This document shows, one piece after another, positions 1 to 12,240 of a stretch of DNA of 64,000 nt (positions are counted from its first letter, which is position 1; the number at the start of each line of letters is the position of its first letter). The notes beneath the pieces are model-generated. The model was given only the letters and a program-made list of their open reading frames with translations. It ran no database searches and was not told the DNA's origin. Source of the DNA: Hymenolepis diminuta (taxonomy: Eukaryota; Platyhelminthes; Cestoda; Cyclophyllidea; Hymenolepididae). The stretch lies in contig CAADRB010000024.1 of assembly GCA_900708905.1 (NCBI GenBank), positions 738,333 to 802,332 on the forward strand, in the 5' to 3' direction. Made by a program: the position numbers and the translations under genes.

Positions 1-1768
1 TAGGATCAAATGGGCAGTAGAAAAACAGTATCGGAACATAAAAGCTGAGGATAATCGTTTTGTTTTTCTAAATTTCAGAAATTATGCGCCCTTCATACCC
101 GCGAAAAAGAAATTAAATGGAGACATCTTTTTAACCCTTTATATCACGAATTTAATTCTATAAATTATTTATGAAATAAAAATTTACTACTTATTTTCTT
201 ATTAAAATAAAAAAAAGCAAAATGCATTTTTTCTGTCTCGTAAATAAGTAGGCAGAGCATTATCAACTAATTTGTTTCCCTGGGTGTCGATGGAGAACGA
301 ATTTAAACTTCAATGTTGTTAACCGGTGGACGGAAATCATTTTCTAAAATAAAACTGAATTAAAAAACAATCATTTTTAATAGATATGGTGATCAATGAG
401 TTTTATTACCTTGATTATTTTTTTCTCCTAGCGAGATACAAAAGAAAAATTGAAAATATAATTTTATTATTCATCACTGATTCGAATATTCGAATTACAT
501 CATAGTCCAGTTACAAATAAGTAGAAAACTCGATAAAAGATTTTAATAAAGTTAGAATAATAAATAAATTATTAATTTAAATTTTAAAATCATTTCTTTG
601 TGTATAGCTGCATTAGAAGATGAATTCACCAAATTTTAAAATTATTTTCCTGGATTTCCATGTGAGTTCATGTCGACGATATTAAAAGTTTATGGATCAT
701 TAAATTTAATTGTACGAACGATCATTCATTTGACTTCAAATTTTGAAACTGAATCAATAAAAAATTATATGACTTCGTGAAGTGGAGTTAAATCTGAGGG
801 AAAGTTAGCATTATTGAACCATTTTGACCTGATTTGACCTGATGTTATTGTGCTTTTTAAATAAAAAAAATATTATTATTTCAAATAATATTTTTGTTAA
901 GGACTTTAACTCTTTTACTCATTCTATTTTTAAATATATAATTAGCGGGAATAAGTTATTTAGATATTTGGAGCCCACAACACTTCAAAGATCGAGGTAA
1001 TTCAAGGTTTCACCTTCCTTCACATTTTTGACCAACAATGCTTCACGCAAAGGGAGAACGCCTAACTGGGGTCAAAAGTCGGGGTCGGGAAAAAGATGGT
1101 GAAGTGGAGAAAGCAGAACGAAATGCAAACAACTTCAATGCGCATAATTTTATGGATGATTTTTTATAATACATGTTAAAATGGGCCCATTTTGATGTGT
1201 AATATATTAATGTTTTAAAGTTCAATTTCTTAATTTAATGTGAGATCAATCTTGTGAGGTTCTGAGCACAGTGCCATTTGTTTTAATCGAATGAACTGTG
1301 ATTATTCACCTCTCAAAAATTGACACGAAGTCAGAATTTTTCGACTCAGATTGTCCCAATAAAGTCCCTTTCGAATTAATGTACTGTCACTTTGACAACA
1401 AATGATTCCTTAAAAATAAATCGCATAAAAACCAAATATTTACCATCTTCTGATTCAGTAAAGTTGTCGTAAATGTATATCAAACTCAAAGAGGACTTTG
1501 AAAATTCAACTTCTACAAAATATCTCTTAAAACCATCGATGTAGTGTCAGGGATTTGATAATGAATGAAGAAATTGTTTAAGATAGGCTGAAAAAGCGTA
1601 AGTAGACGGTGGTTTGATAAACTTGATTTTCCTGCTGAGTGCCTTTAAAATTTCAAAACCTTTTTGAGCAGGAATTTAATTGATTTTAAATGGTTCCGCC
1701 TTTCCCCAATCTTATAAACAATTTCAACTCAAGTGTTTTTAAAATAATCCTATCAAATGGTGTAATCT
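1..1768. other. AT-rich non-coding stretch
   Basis: Nothing recognisable was found on either strand. The region is AT-rich with frequent stops. The only ORF of about 60 codons (minus strand, 1043-1225) has no family resemblance and no splice context. Confidence 0.6.
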
Positions 1769-2288
1769 TGTTGGAGTTGAGATAACAACTAACGGTTTTC
1801 AGCTAACAAATAACGACAGTAGTAACAGTCACTACTTCGTAGCTGTTTGAGTAAGAACTGACAACAGTTGTGAGGCAGGACACCAAGAGTTGAGTAGACC
1901 AAACATGTATTCAAGGAAGCCACAACGATTGAAGATTGAAGCGAGTGAGAGAGAGGGAGATAGAGAGGGGAGCAGGAGATGAGCAGGAAACGTAGGAGCC
2001 GGTAACTGACAAGCGTGCATTGTGACCGAGTGGAAGGCAAAGATAGCTTTATATGAGTCACTTGAATAGGGACGAGCGGAAACATGGGCGCAGATGCATT
2101 TTTAGGCGAAACGAGGAGGTTATTGAAAGTGGGAAATCGATGGGTGTGTTTAGACATGACAGATGGGGGTCGTAAGTCATAGGAACGTACAAGACGTCAC
2201 TCTGACTTCGTGGAAGAAAAATCAAACTATTATCATAGAGAATGCGAATAAAATGTAATTCCGGAAAGGCATGAGAGTCACCCTTCCA
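1769..2288 (-). mobile_element. Family B LTR, solo-like copy
   Basis: About 520 bp, closely related to the copies at 14884-15314, 49269-49712 and 51432-51944. Read on the minus strand it begins TGGAAGGGTGACTC, carries a TATAAA box (plus-strand 2048-2053 is TTTATA), and ends near CAACTCCAACA, giving a TG...CA LTR layout. Two overlapping minus-strand ORFs (122 and 109 codons) run through it. They reflect the pyrimidine-rich LTR sequence rather than a protein, because their frames are not kept in the sister copies. No internal retroelement sequence flanks it and no clear target duplication was found. Confidence 0.6.
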
Positions 2289-3033
2289 TCTTACACTTTC
2301 CGACTCATCACGTTTTAGTTTAAAGTTGCTTGTGTAGATAAGACTTGCTTTCATCTGCTTACCTTTCACCAGAACGTAAAATATCAAAAAGCTATGTACT
2401 GAAATGAAGTGATGGGCTAAACAGTAGTATATAATAAAATCAATTTGTCATTAGCCTCACTCTTCTAAAATTTTAGAAATACTGAGTTTTCCTACTTTTA
2501 ATTAAGAAACTAATTCACTATTTCACAAGATTTAATGATATCATAAAAGAATAGAAATATTAAGAGAATTTTCTCCTCATGGAATGAGAAGATTATTAAA
2601 TTATTGATTCATTTTATCCGTCAAAAAATTTAAAATTTTTTTTGACAATGTATTAAATATCAAACAACATCAATTTAATATTCAAAATTTCACTAGATTT
2701 TATTCAAAATAAATTATTTTAAATAGTAAATAAAAATATAACTTTTATTAAGGCATCATTTCAGAATTAAAAAGTTAATCCCTTCATACTTTATATTTTA
2801 ATTTAATAGTATTTAATGTCTAGGATAAAAATTAATTTGATTTTTACATTCATATGTCGAAAGGGTGTACGGGATTGCCTCCTTTCCAAATACAACAGCT
2901 ACCAGGACAAATTCTGGACGAGAAGAAAGAGCCTTCACTTTCCCTAACGTAATCAATTTCATGGTCATTGCCTTTTCAACAGAAGAGATAACAATATCAG
3001 AATGAAATATTTTTGCCCTAAATTATAAGAACT
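2289..3033. other. AT-rich spacer between two LTRs
   Basis: No coding signal. The sequence is AT-rich with many homopolymer runs, and nothing was recognised. Confidence 0.5.
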
Positions 3034-3577
3034 TGAAGGATGAATCCCTTCTTCTCCGAAATATTTACCTTACGTCATCGCTAGTCACCAAAATGTGATT
3101 ATTTCGTCCTCATAGTAATGTCTGTAAAATTTTAACCTCTCCTGTGACCTCGAGCACTCCATGGACAAACATCGTGTGTCCTCAACGGGCCAATTTCTCA
3201 TCGATCGGAAAAGGTAAGCATACCTCGGACGATAGTAGCAGACACCGNNNNGTCGGCCCTGCTATTAACCAGTCTTGTCTGCACTGGCCCTTCCTTTTCC
3301 TACAAGTCGTGCCGACCAATTAAAGCACGCATACGATTATATCCTTATGCGTGTCCTCACCCAAAGTGTCGATTATAAATAACATTCCATTAGACACACA
3401 CAAACACACCAGTTGACCCTAGCTCGTCAGACGCATCTCCCGTTGCTCAATCCTTCTCCTCCAATTCCCTATTTTCCCTTGAGACTCTGTACTGAGTTTT
3501 GTTCAATACAACCTGGTCAACGCAATCCTTGGTGTTCCTTTTCTTTCATTTACTGTTTAGCCATCAAACCCTCTACA
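3034..3577 (+). mobile_element. Family A LTR, copy 1
   Basis: Reference copy of a roughly 540 bp LTR. It starts TGAAGGATGAATCC and ends at CTCTACA. It carries a TATAAA box at 3374-3379, followed downstream by the region that in the 40914 copy contains AATAAA, so the order U3-R-U5 reads on the plus strand. The four bases before the start (AACT) equal the four bases after the end (AACT), which would be a target duplication. However, AACTG also follows the LTR in copies 2 and 3, so this could be residual internal sequence. A 4-base N run (3248-3251) interrupts it. The ORFs at 3413-3604 and 3499-3684 are LTR shadows. Confidence 0.7.
3248..3251. other. Assembly gap, 4 N
   Basis: Four N lie inside the family A LTR. 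The sister copy at 25712-26256, read on its minus strand, has CATG at the equivalent place, so the gap size is probably exact. Confidence 0.9.
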
Positions 3578-5860
3578 AACTGCAGGGTTTGCCACCACTT
3601 TTAAGAACGCAAAAAATTTATGAATATCTATTGCGCATTTATTTTATTAAATCTCTATCTCGTGCTTTATTGCTTAGATCGTAATGTAAAACATAAATAA
3701 GTAGAGAGAGAGAGGGAGAGAGTGAGAATTGTTTTTACATGGATTTGTAGAATTAACAAAACATCTTTAATATCAAGTAGAGAGCCTAAGTATTTGAGCA
3801 CGAATATGGCAAATTCTTGAAAGAGGGAATAATTGTTTCCATTTGAGGTAGATCATTCTAACTTTCTCCCTATCAAAATAAATTATTCAATATTTTATTT
3901 CAGCTTAAAATGATGAGGTTTAAATTGCGGGGTAATGAGATTTTAAGACCTTAATCTCGTTTCCCTTTTAATCCACACCTTATTAACTTTCCATCATAAA
4001 AGCATCGCTGTCGCTATAATTTCCGACAATTTCACGAGTCCTATAAAAGAGAATAGAAAATATTCTGAATTTTCTTAATAAAAAGTTTGCATCTTAAACT
4101 ACGTAAGCACTGATTCAATGCCAGCAGAAATACATTTAAAATCATTAGTTAATTACAGTATATTGAGTACTCCGGTATGTTGTAAAACCATTCCTGGACG
4201 GTGGACGTCTTGAAGGCTGAACTTGTAGTTGGACGCCTTCTTCATTCGGAGAATTCTGAAAATGCCAATGAAAGCAAACCCTTTCTACCATCTACCCAAA
4301 ACCTTTTTGTAAATATTATATGAAAAACAAACATTTTCAGTTCTAATCAAAAATTTGTTTAACTGCATTAAATATTACGTTATACGATACCTATTCAAAA
4401 TTTTTAACTTGGCTTATCAGTTTCAGCTAAAGTGAAGGAAATTTACAAATTTAAATTTCAATGTTTTCAAAATGACCTCAAAAACGGTATATCCAAAGCT
4501 GTGTAATTCCTCGGTCTAAGGGTTGACACATAATTACCGATTTTCCAATTGAATCAATTTGACCTTTCTTGACACTGGGCAAGATCAACTGACTGCACGA
4601 ATTGGGTCATAGACAACCATGGAATTATTTGTCTTCTCTCTTTGTTTGGTTGTCATTTGGAAGGCTGGTAAAAGATGGAAATTTAGCCTTCGGAATAGCT
4701 AGAGAAAATTAGACATCTTATCTGTTACTTGTCCCTTACCGTTACACATGTACACACATGTCCCTCAGTATTCCCTCAAAGAGAGTTCTTCGTGGAACAC
4801 CAGGGGTCTTAGCTTTCCTCGCTCTCCACCACCTGTAATGCAATTACTACTCATCCATCTTAAAATCTAACTTCCTTTGGCTCCAAATCTTAGATAAATA
4901 CATAATATTTTTATAGGTGCTTAAAGGGAAAAGCACATTTTTTTGAATAGTATTCAAAAATACATAATTATAGGACGAGGCTGTATCTGAGATCGTCCTT
5001 TTGAGAAAGAAAAAGAAAACGAAAATCGAATTTCTTGTGAGAATACGAAATGAAGTCAAATTACTCCGTAATATATTAGAAAATATAATATCTAAAGTGA
5101 TTTCTCACTTTCCATGAATCACAAGCCACATATCTCCTCTAAATGACAATGTGTGCTCAAAATTTGAAATTTTAACACCACCAGATTGTTAAAATAAATC
5201 CTTTTTTCTTTAAAATATAATGTAATGAGAAAGAAATTTTACGGGTTTTCACCATAAAAATTAGTCCAGTAATTTGTTGAATGGGAATGTGATAGGAGTA
5301 TACTTTGAAGTATGATCGTCAAACCACAAACCGTATTGGAATACAACGAGCACTGCTCTGTAAGAGGTTAATTTGATCCTTGATCACGTCCTGATAATTT
5401 ACATGCCTCTCCTTAAAGATAGATGCAGCAAAAATGAATTTTGATTTAAGAATCGCAAAGATTTTGTAGTTCGCTGAAGTCGTACGCCACTAGAAGGAGC
5501 AATGTAGCCATCTTCGTTTTAAAATTCATGAAATATTCTTTATTTAGTAAAAATTAGCTTTGGAAAAGTGTCAAAGCAACAGTAAAAAAATAAATCTTAA
5601 CTTCACTTTTTCAATCAAAGGTAGGTATTCAAGCTTAGAGAGCTAAATCGGAGAATGAAATTGAAAGCGAAGTTCCAATGAATAGCTGGACGGGAGAGTA
5701 AAATGAAAAAAATCAGATATTTAATTTGGTTAATGCATTTCTATTTACAAATCCGGTAAAGTATTACGCATAAAGAAAAGTGAACCAGTGAAGAGAATGA
5801 ATGGAAGAGGTTAAAAAATCATCACATTAATAAATTCTCACAAAATTTAGCTTTCGGATT
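3578..5860. other. Non-coding stretch with a GA microsatellite
   Basis: No gene was recognised. A short (GA)n tract lies at about 3703-3726. The rest is AT-rich with only short ORFs lacking homology or splice context. Confidence 0.5.
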
Positions 5861-6397
5861 TGAAGGATGAATCCCTCTTCTCCGAAATATTTTATTTTAC
5901 ACCATTCCTAATCATCACCAAATTTGATTATCCTGTCCTCATAAGTAATCTCTGTAACTCTTTAACCATTCCGGGACTCAGGCACTCCGTAAACAAACAT
6001 CGTGTGTCCTCAGCTGGCCTTTGTCTCATTGACCCGGAAAAGGTAAGCATACCTCAGACGATAGTAGCAGACACTGCTTAGTCAATCACGCTACTAACCA
6101 GTCCTGTCTGCACCGGCTCTTCCTATTCCTACAGTCGTCCCGACCAATTAAAGCGCGCATACAACCATATCCTTATGCGTGTCCTCACCCGAAATGTCGG
6201 TTATAAACAGCCTTCCATTAGACACACACACGGGGGGCCCTAGCTCGTCCAACGCATCTCCCGTTGCTCAGTCCTTCTCCTCCAATTCCCCATTTTCCCT
6301 TGAGACTCTGTACTGAGCTTTGTTCAATACAACCTGGTCAACGCAATCCTTGGTGTTCCTTTTCTTTCATTTACTGTTGGCAATTTACTCCAACGAA
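5861..6397 (+). mobile_element. Family A LTR, copy 2, with short internal stub
   Basis: Starts TGAAGGATGAATCCC and parallels the 3034-3577 copy base for base apart from scattered changes, including a TTATAAAC box and the TCTGTACTGAG segment. The U5 end is diverged. Immediately after it comes ACTGGTGACCCTC, also found after the LTR of the 25712-26256 copy. This resembles the TGG-starting primer-binding site placed directly after the 5' LTR of LTR retrotransposons, so a little internal sequence survives here. No pol reading frame follows. Confidence 0.65.
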
Positions 6398-9300
6398 CTG
6401 GTGACCCTCAACAGATTCATGTTGTTGGCATTTCAATAAGCGACTTCGTGATTGTGGCACTCGGGGTTCAGTAACGGATCAATTAGTATAACAAAGTTAA
6501 TTACGTTCTGATTAAGTTCACTTTAGCGCAGCACATATTAAACCTCGCCTTCCTGCTTCTTCAGAGAATCGAGATGGCCAAAGCATCCCTGGAAGTTAAT
6601 CAATTGGTAAACGGGTTCCAAATATCCTACATGAAAATGGGATGCAGTTTATGAAAGTAAAATATGACGATATTATGAATTATACTATACCTATTATGTC
6701 AATAGGGTCACCTTAGGGTATTCACAGTTCAAACGAAGTTCGAATCTTGATTCTCAAACTTCATTAACGGCTTCTTCATGAATCGTTCACTTATTCGAGC
6801 CCTTCTGGATTTGTTTACTGCTCCCTTTTCTCCTTTTTGCTAATTTATTACGATGGCAATATTATCATACCTACTATTTATACATTTTGAATTTAAATAC
6901 TCACTGCGAACTCCAATAATTTTATGCATTTTTACTCTATTTGGCTTTAAATTTAAAAATTCAATTTTTTAAATTAGATTACGTGCTTTCTCTTTATTTG
7001 ACTGTATACACTATTAATTACAATAGGCATTAAATACAAAATTCCTAATAATATACTTATTAAATTCAATTAATCATCGCGACTTCTCTGATATCTTTTA
7101 ATGTCAAAAAAAAACAATTCCGTTCTTGTTTTACTGAAGCTGTGTTGGTGTATTCGAGGGGTGGAGTGGGAAGAGGGGCGGGAGAAATCACTGGCTCAGG
7201 TACTCTTCTTTAAAGTACACTGCCACCGTCCAAGATTGAACCTTATGGTTATTTAAACTTATCCCATTAAAGTTTGTTACTACTTGAACACTGTCGTCTT
7301 AAAAGTTCATTGGTATAAATTTGTAAAGAAGAAGCGGATAATACCACTATTCATTACTTGTAGTATCGGACGTGAAATTTCTAATGATTTTGTTATTAAT
7401 GAAAAATATTTTGTTATCTCATCTCCGCCAGGATAAAACTATGAACTGCGGAATATCATATAAGATCATCTGTCTTCATAACCATTGGGAGTTCCACTGG
7501 CAAAAATGATACTTCCTGAATAAAAACCCGGTCAGCAAACATTGCCAAAATCCAGGGATGAATAATTAAATTGAGTTTTTAGAACGTGAACCAGTAAGTA
7601 TTTTGCAATCGAAAACCAAGATCCGATTGAAGTAGGATTCTTTGATACCTCGACGTTGCTCTCAGTATCTTTTAGTCCCTTTCCCTTTATCATTTATTGA
7701 AATTTCTGTTGCTCGATGTCAATTGCTTCCCGTAATTAGAAATTATTCGAAGAGAAAATTTTCCCATGAATATGACCTTCAGAGTCTAACTTTACACGTA
7801 AAGGCTGGAAAATATTGTCAAAATGCAAAAGAGGTACTTAGAAAGTCCCGGTCGCCTCGCCCTTCAAAAGTAAGGTGCAATTTGAAACCTGCGCATCTTT
7901 TGCCCATTTCGTATCTTTGTTACGGTCCTTTAATGAAAAGAAAATTAATCAGAAAATGGAAGAGAAACTGAAATTGATCGGAAAATATCTGTAATAAGTA
8001 AAGAGAATACAATGCTGATTACTCAAAGTAAAACTTAAGCCTGATGCTAAATGGAAAACACTTTTCCCACATTAGAAGGAAAGTAAATTACTTCCGAGAA
8101 CTAAAGTACAGAATCAATCGGAGTGTTAAACTGCTGAAAAGGAGGAAGTATAAATTCCGACACTATTGCAATTTTAAATTGAGCGGGCAAATGAAAAACA
8201 AATGAAATAAACAACAACAATTACTTTGGTAAATTAACTGACTATCATTCTTTCAATATATTAGCTAAGGAACTATCCGAACTCCCGCAGAACGAATCAC
8301 AAAGACTGTGCCTTGGAACGTTTGGATATTCACCTATAAGATGGTGAACGATTCTGGGCTTCCAAAATTCAGATAGCTTGAGACTCTTCATATTAAATAT
8401 TCTGTTAGCAATTATTATCCCCTAGCTGGCAATTTTTCGAATTCAACTGTTCAGGTACAAAAGATTTTGTGTAAAAGTTTTTTTACATAGCCAATGTAAT
8501 AAGAAGGCGAATATAAATTAAAAGACAAACAAGTTTTTGAGCTACTATTAATAGATAAGTAAGTAAATCCGACGCAGCTTCATTGGTGACGCAAATGAAT
8601 TTAATTGATATGTTACTTCTTGTCCATTCATCACGATGGCTTATTTGTAGCATCCAGAGCTATGCTGATTTGAAGACTTTTCACAAAATCAAGAAATTTA
8701 ATTTGACATTATTCTCGCAAGTGTGGCCCAAATTGAATTCATCTTAGACAATTTCCACCTCCTTTTCCTCGTCGTCTGAAAGCCCAGCTCAATTACCCCA
8801 ACCGTGTGATTATCAAAGTGTACAATGACCTCGGTGACCCTCAGCTTATTTGCCCCCCTCCCCCCCCCCTCCACATAAATAAATGCTTCGGATTGTTTAT
8901 ATCCCACAATTAAAAATATCTCTTTAACGAGGAGACGTCTTCTTTCTGAATAATTCTAAAGCATACGCTACGGATTCTTGGAGGCATTATGGCACCGTTT
9001 TAATTTATGCCGAGAAACTGCTATATAAAATAAAAATACTTAATCACGTTGATTCAAAATTAGTAGCAGTATATAAATCCAATCAATGAAGCTCTTTGTT
9101 CTCATTTACTTCTGCTGATACAAACTTAAAGCCATTAAGATATGGGAAGAGGACTGTTATCTCCACAAGTCCGTTCTGCAACGAATCCCAAATCAGATTT
9201 GATTTTATATAAATTAGCATAAACTAAGGGATAACCCTCAACTTTCACGAATAAAAAGGGCCTCTCATATTTAATTGATGGCTTACTGCATATTATTACG

Positions 9301-12040
9301 AAAATTTATATGTGCAGGAAGAAGGAGGTTAAGCAGTAAAGGACATCTTTATTTCCCAAGAAGTCAATTTCTTCACTCCTCTGTTTTCGCAAATCAATAA
9401 GATAAAACAGAAAAACCTTGTTTTAATTCGCGGACTGAACAAATTACGCGAAATTTGATTGGATAAAGTGAAATGATTTTCGCTGAAAAGCCGTCCAGTG
9501 TAAAGGTGAACGAATACGGTCATTGAATACTTGTAATCCCTTTTGTTTTTCTGTATTTTGTGGACCATTTTGAGAGGTTTATATGGATATGTCAAATTCT
9601 ATATTAATAAACATTATTAAAAGATTGCACTGGAAAAATGTTGACTGAACTTCAACGAAATTCTTAAGGTCATACAATTTGTCAAGACTTATCGTCCACA
9701 TTCTGCAAATTAATCCCTTGAATGTTTTTAGATCCTCTCTCTGGGTCAACTCAACCCTTAAATTTCCTTTCTTAAGTGATACCAGTGCATTTAATCCTCC
9801 AATTACCGGAAATTTTTACAATTTTAAGATAAAAGGTGGTGAGAAATGGACATCTTTTAAAAATAAAGCAAAATTTTTCTTCAATAACCACAATTGTATG
9901 TGCTCTTCTCAGGAGATTTGAATCTCTGAGGAGCTTCACTCATCCGAAAAAACTCGTCACCGTGCTGAAATGGGCAAAATTTTAAAATTAGATTTTAAAA
10001 GTACTTATGGAAAAATTAATAATAACTACGTAGTGAATATTTAAACATTTTAAAATTCTCGTAGAGACTAGATGATGGTATTCTTATTCAGTTATTATTA
10101 AATGCAGTTTTATTAAAATGCTCTTCTTTCCCTCCTGTTTGCTCCTGATCAGACACTATGAAAAGTAGATGTTTCAGATTTACTCCGAAATATTAAATTT
10201 AACCATTTTGGTGATGAAATTATTAAATCCAGTAAGTATTCCATGGACATTGGAGGGTAGTCATTCAGGGGAGGCAGATAAAAGGGTTATTAAATGATCG
10301 AGAATGTTCAGTTTGAAAATCGGTAGTTTATCATGACAATGAAGACAGGAAAACGAATTTTGTTAAAATTTTGTCAGTCAAGTTTAAAAATGACATTTTT
10401 AGTGTGATTCAATTAATTAAAAGTTAATGCTCAAGTGAGAATCAAATGATACATCTAATATTTTTCTTAATTGATAAAAAATTACTCAGTTTTTTTTATC
10501 TTTTTCAGGTCTTTCAACTCTGGTACACCTTCCAGAGTTGGAATCATAACTGCACTTAAGATATGTGTGATAAAGCACAATCCAGGTACTCAAAGACTTT
10601 ATTTATCTCGCCGTCGGTTGTTTACTTTAGTATCCATAAATATCATGGTGGCACACTCTCATAGACAGGTTTACTTTGCTTATGGCATCTTAATCATCGC
10701 TTACGAAATTTCCGGTCATAAAATAAAAGTGCATCGTGTGGTATTGTTACATTTCTCTATTTCTGATCTGAGTCGATGAGTAGAATAGGCAGGAGGTTAG
10801 TTACGTGTAGAGATTTGTAGAAGGCATAGCTTTAGAGATTGCTCTAACATGATTCTGCATTAGGAAACGTTAATTTTAAAGTACAAAACGGGAAAGAACA
10901 ACGTACAAACATTCGGCAATAGGGTCAAGATACTGTGAGATTGTTACATCATCAAAACCGCTGACCTAGAATGGGGAAAGCTGGCAATGAAATTCAACAA
11001 AGCAGGACTGGGAAGAGGGAGGAAATGCATGCGAATGTTTTCATTAGAAGAAGGAGACCAGAACAAATTATTAAGAGATTAAGAACACATTGGTACATCT
11101 TAAGCAGACTTTGAAATATAATCTTTCAATTGTATTAATCGGGTGGTATTTTAAAACAACAATTTACCTGTGTCACATAATCGATAATTTAGAAGGTTTT
11201 GAACGTAGTAATTCATGAGGATCTCTGCATTCAAATCGTTTTACAAATTGGCTTCAATCTGCAAGACATATCAAAATAGATACTGCAAGTCGCATTTTCC
11301 ATTTTTTAGTAAAACAGACAAGCAATTAAACATAAACTTGTTGATGTCAAAATGGCAATAAATTTGGAATTTTACTCATTAAATTTGACGTGGATTTTCA
11401 AATTGACAAGAATTTGAGTCTTGTTTTGTATTGACGACAAGGTGCATGCTCATAAAATCTCCCTTTATTTTAGAGTTGAAGCAGACACTAAGGACGCCGA
11501 TCTTTCAGTAACCAACTTCTTGGAAAAGACGTATATAGGCATTTTCCAACCTTCTAACATTGAATAAAATGGAGCTGTATACATTCCAGGATTCATGCCT
11601 GGCGGTTTAATACGAGTGTCATACTAGAGAGAGAGTTAAAAACCCTGATCTCGTGCCGCTACAGATATATAAGACGTTATTTTAATATGAAGGGCTCATT
11701 ATCATCCACTGAGAAATATGCATTTCAGCTAGTTTTCAACCGCATTTTAATTGCGGTATTGGAAATATATTTTCAAGAGTACCTTAATTAGCGACCCTAA
11801 ACAATAGAGTCGAAAGAGTGTTTAGTAGAGACATTCGCTGGCAACGTGGGAAATAGAATAATTTCTCCAAATAATTCATTTTAAAATTTGAAATGTGTGC
11901 AATGAGTAAAAGTATGACATGCAGAGCTCGTGAAAAGCGCAAATTGTTTAAAATTTAAAATCTACTTTTTAAGATAAGATAAACATTAATTTCGTTTTAC
12001 CTATTTATTGTTCAAGCACTGTCTCTACGTATTGCAAGTT
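6398..12040. other. Long non-coding stretch upstream of the synaptotagmin-like gene
   Basis: No gene was recognised. A C-rich tract lies at about 8852-8871. ORFs at 7642-7971 (plus, 109 codons), 9679-9921 (plus) and 10471-10779 (plus, 102 codons) have no recognisable domain. The last has an acceptor-like pyrimidine tract inside it, but nothing ties it to the downstream gene. A 5' non-coding exon of that gene could lie here unseen. Confidence 0.5.
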
Positions 12041-12044
12041 TGGA

Positions 12045-12158
12045 CCAATCAAATTATAGTCTGTCACATTACTTGAGTTGCAATTTTCTGATTGGTTGGA
12101 ACTGTTTTCGGCCTTGAATACGTACACATGCGTTCAAGCAGAGCATTAGCCTATTTAA
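12045..12158 (+). promoter_or_regulatory. Candidate core promoter of the synaptotagmin-like gene
   Basis: A CCAAT box (12045-12049), an inverted CCAAT (ATTGG, 12091-12095) and a TATA-like TATTTAA (12152-12158) lie 80-200 bp before the first in-frame ATG at 12241. Spacing resembles that in front of the dynein light chain gene at 62.7 kb. This supports transcription starting here and 12241 being the true start, but it is motif-level evidence only. Confidence 0.35.
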
Positions 12159-12240
12159 GGCCCATGTTTGGAATACTCGAGTAAAACGAGAAGAATGGAA
12201 TGTCTTTTACATTAAATTCACTTCTCCTACTTGGATTAGA

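Noticed and set aside
1789..2387. Two minus-strand ORFs of 122 and 109 codons
   Set aside because: They largely overlap the family B LTR and overlap each other in different frames; they are shadows of a pyrimidine-rich repeat.
7642..7971. 109-codon plus-strand ORF
   Set aside because: No motif or splice chain. A vaguely similar block near 33918-34040 (same pyrimidine-rich start) hints at a diverged repeat rather than a gene.
10471..10779. 102-codon plus-strand ORF as a membrane-anchor exon of the synaptotagmin-like gene
   Set aside because: It has no clear single transmembrane helix followed by basic residues, and no donor in the right phase was found to join it to 12241.
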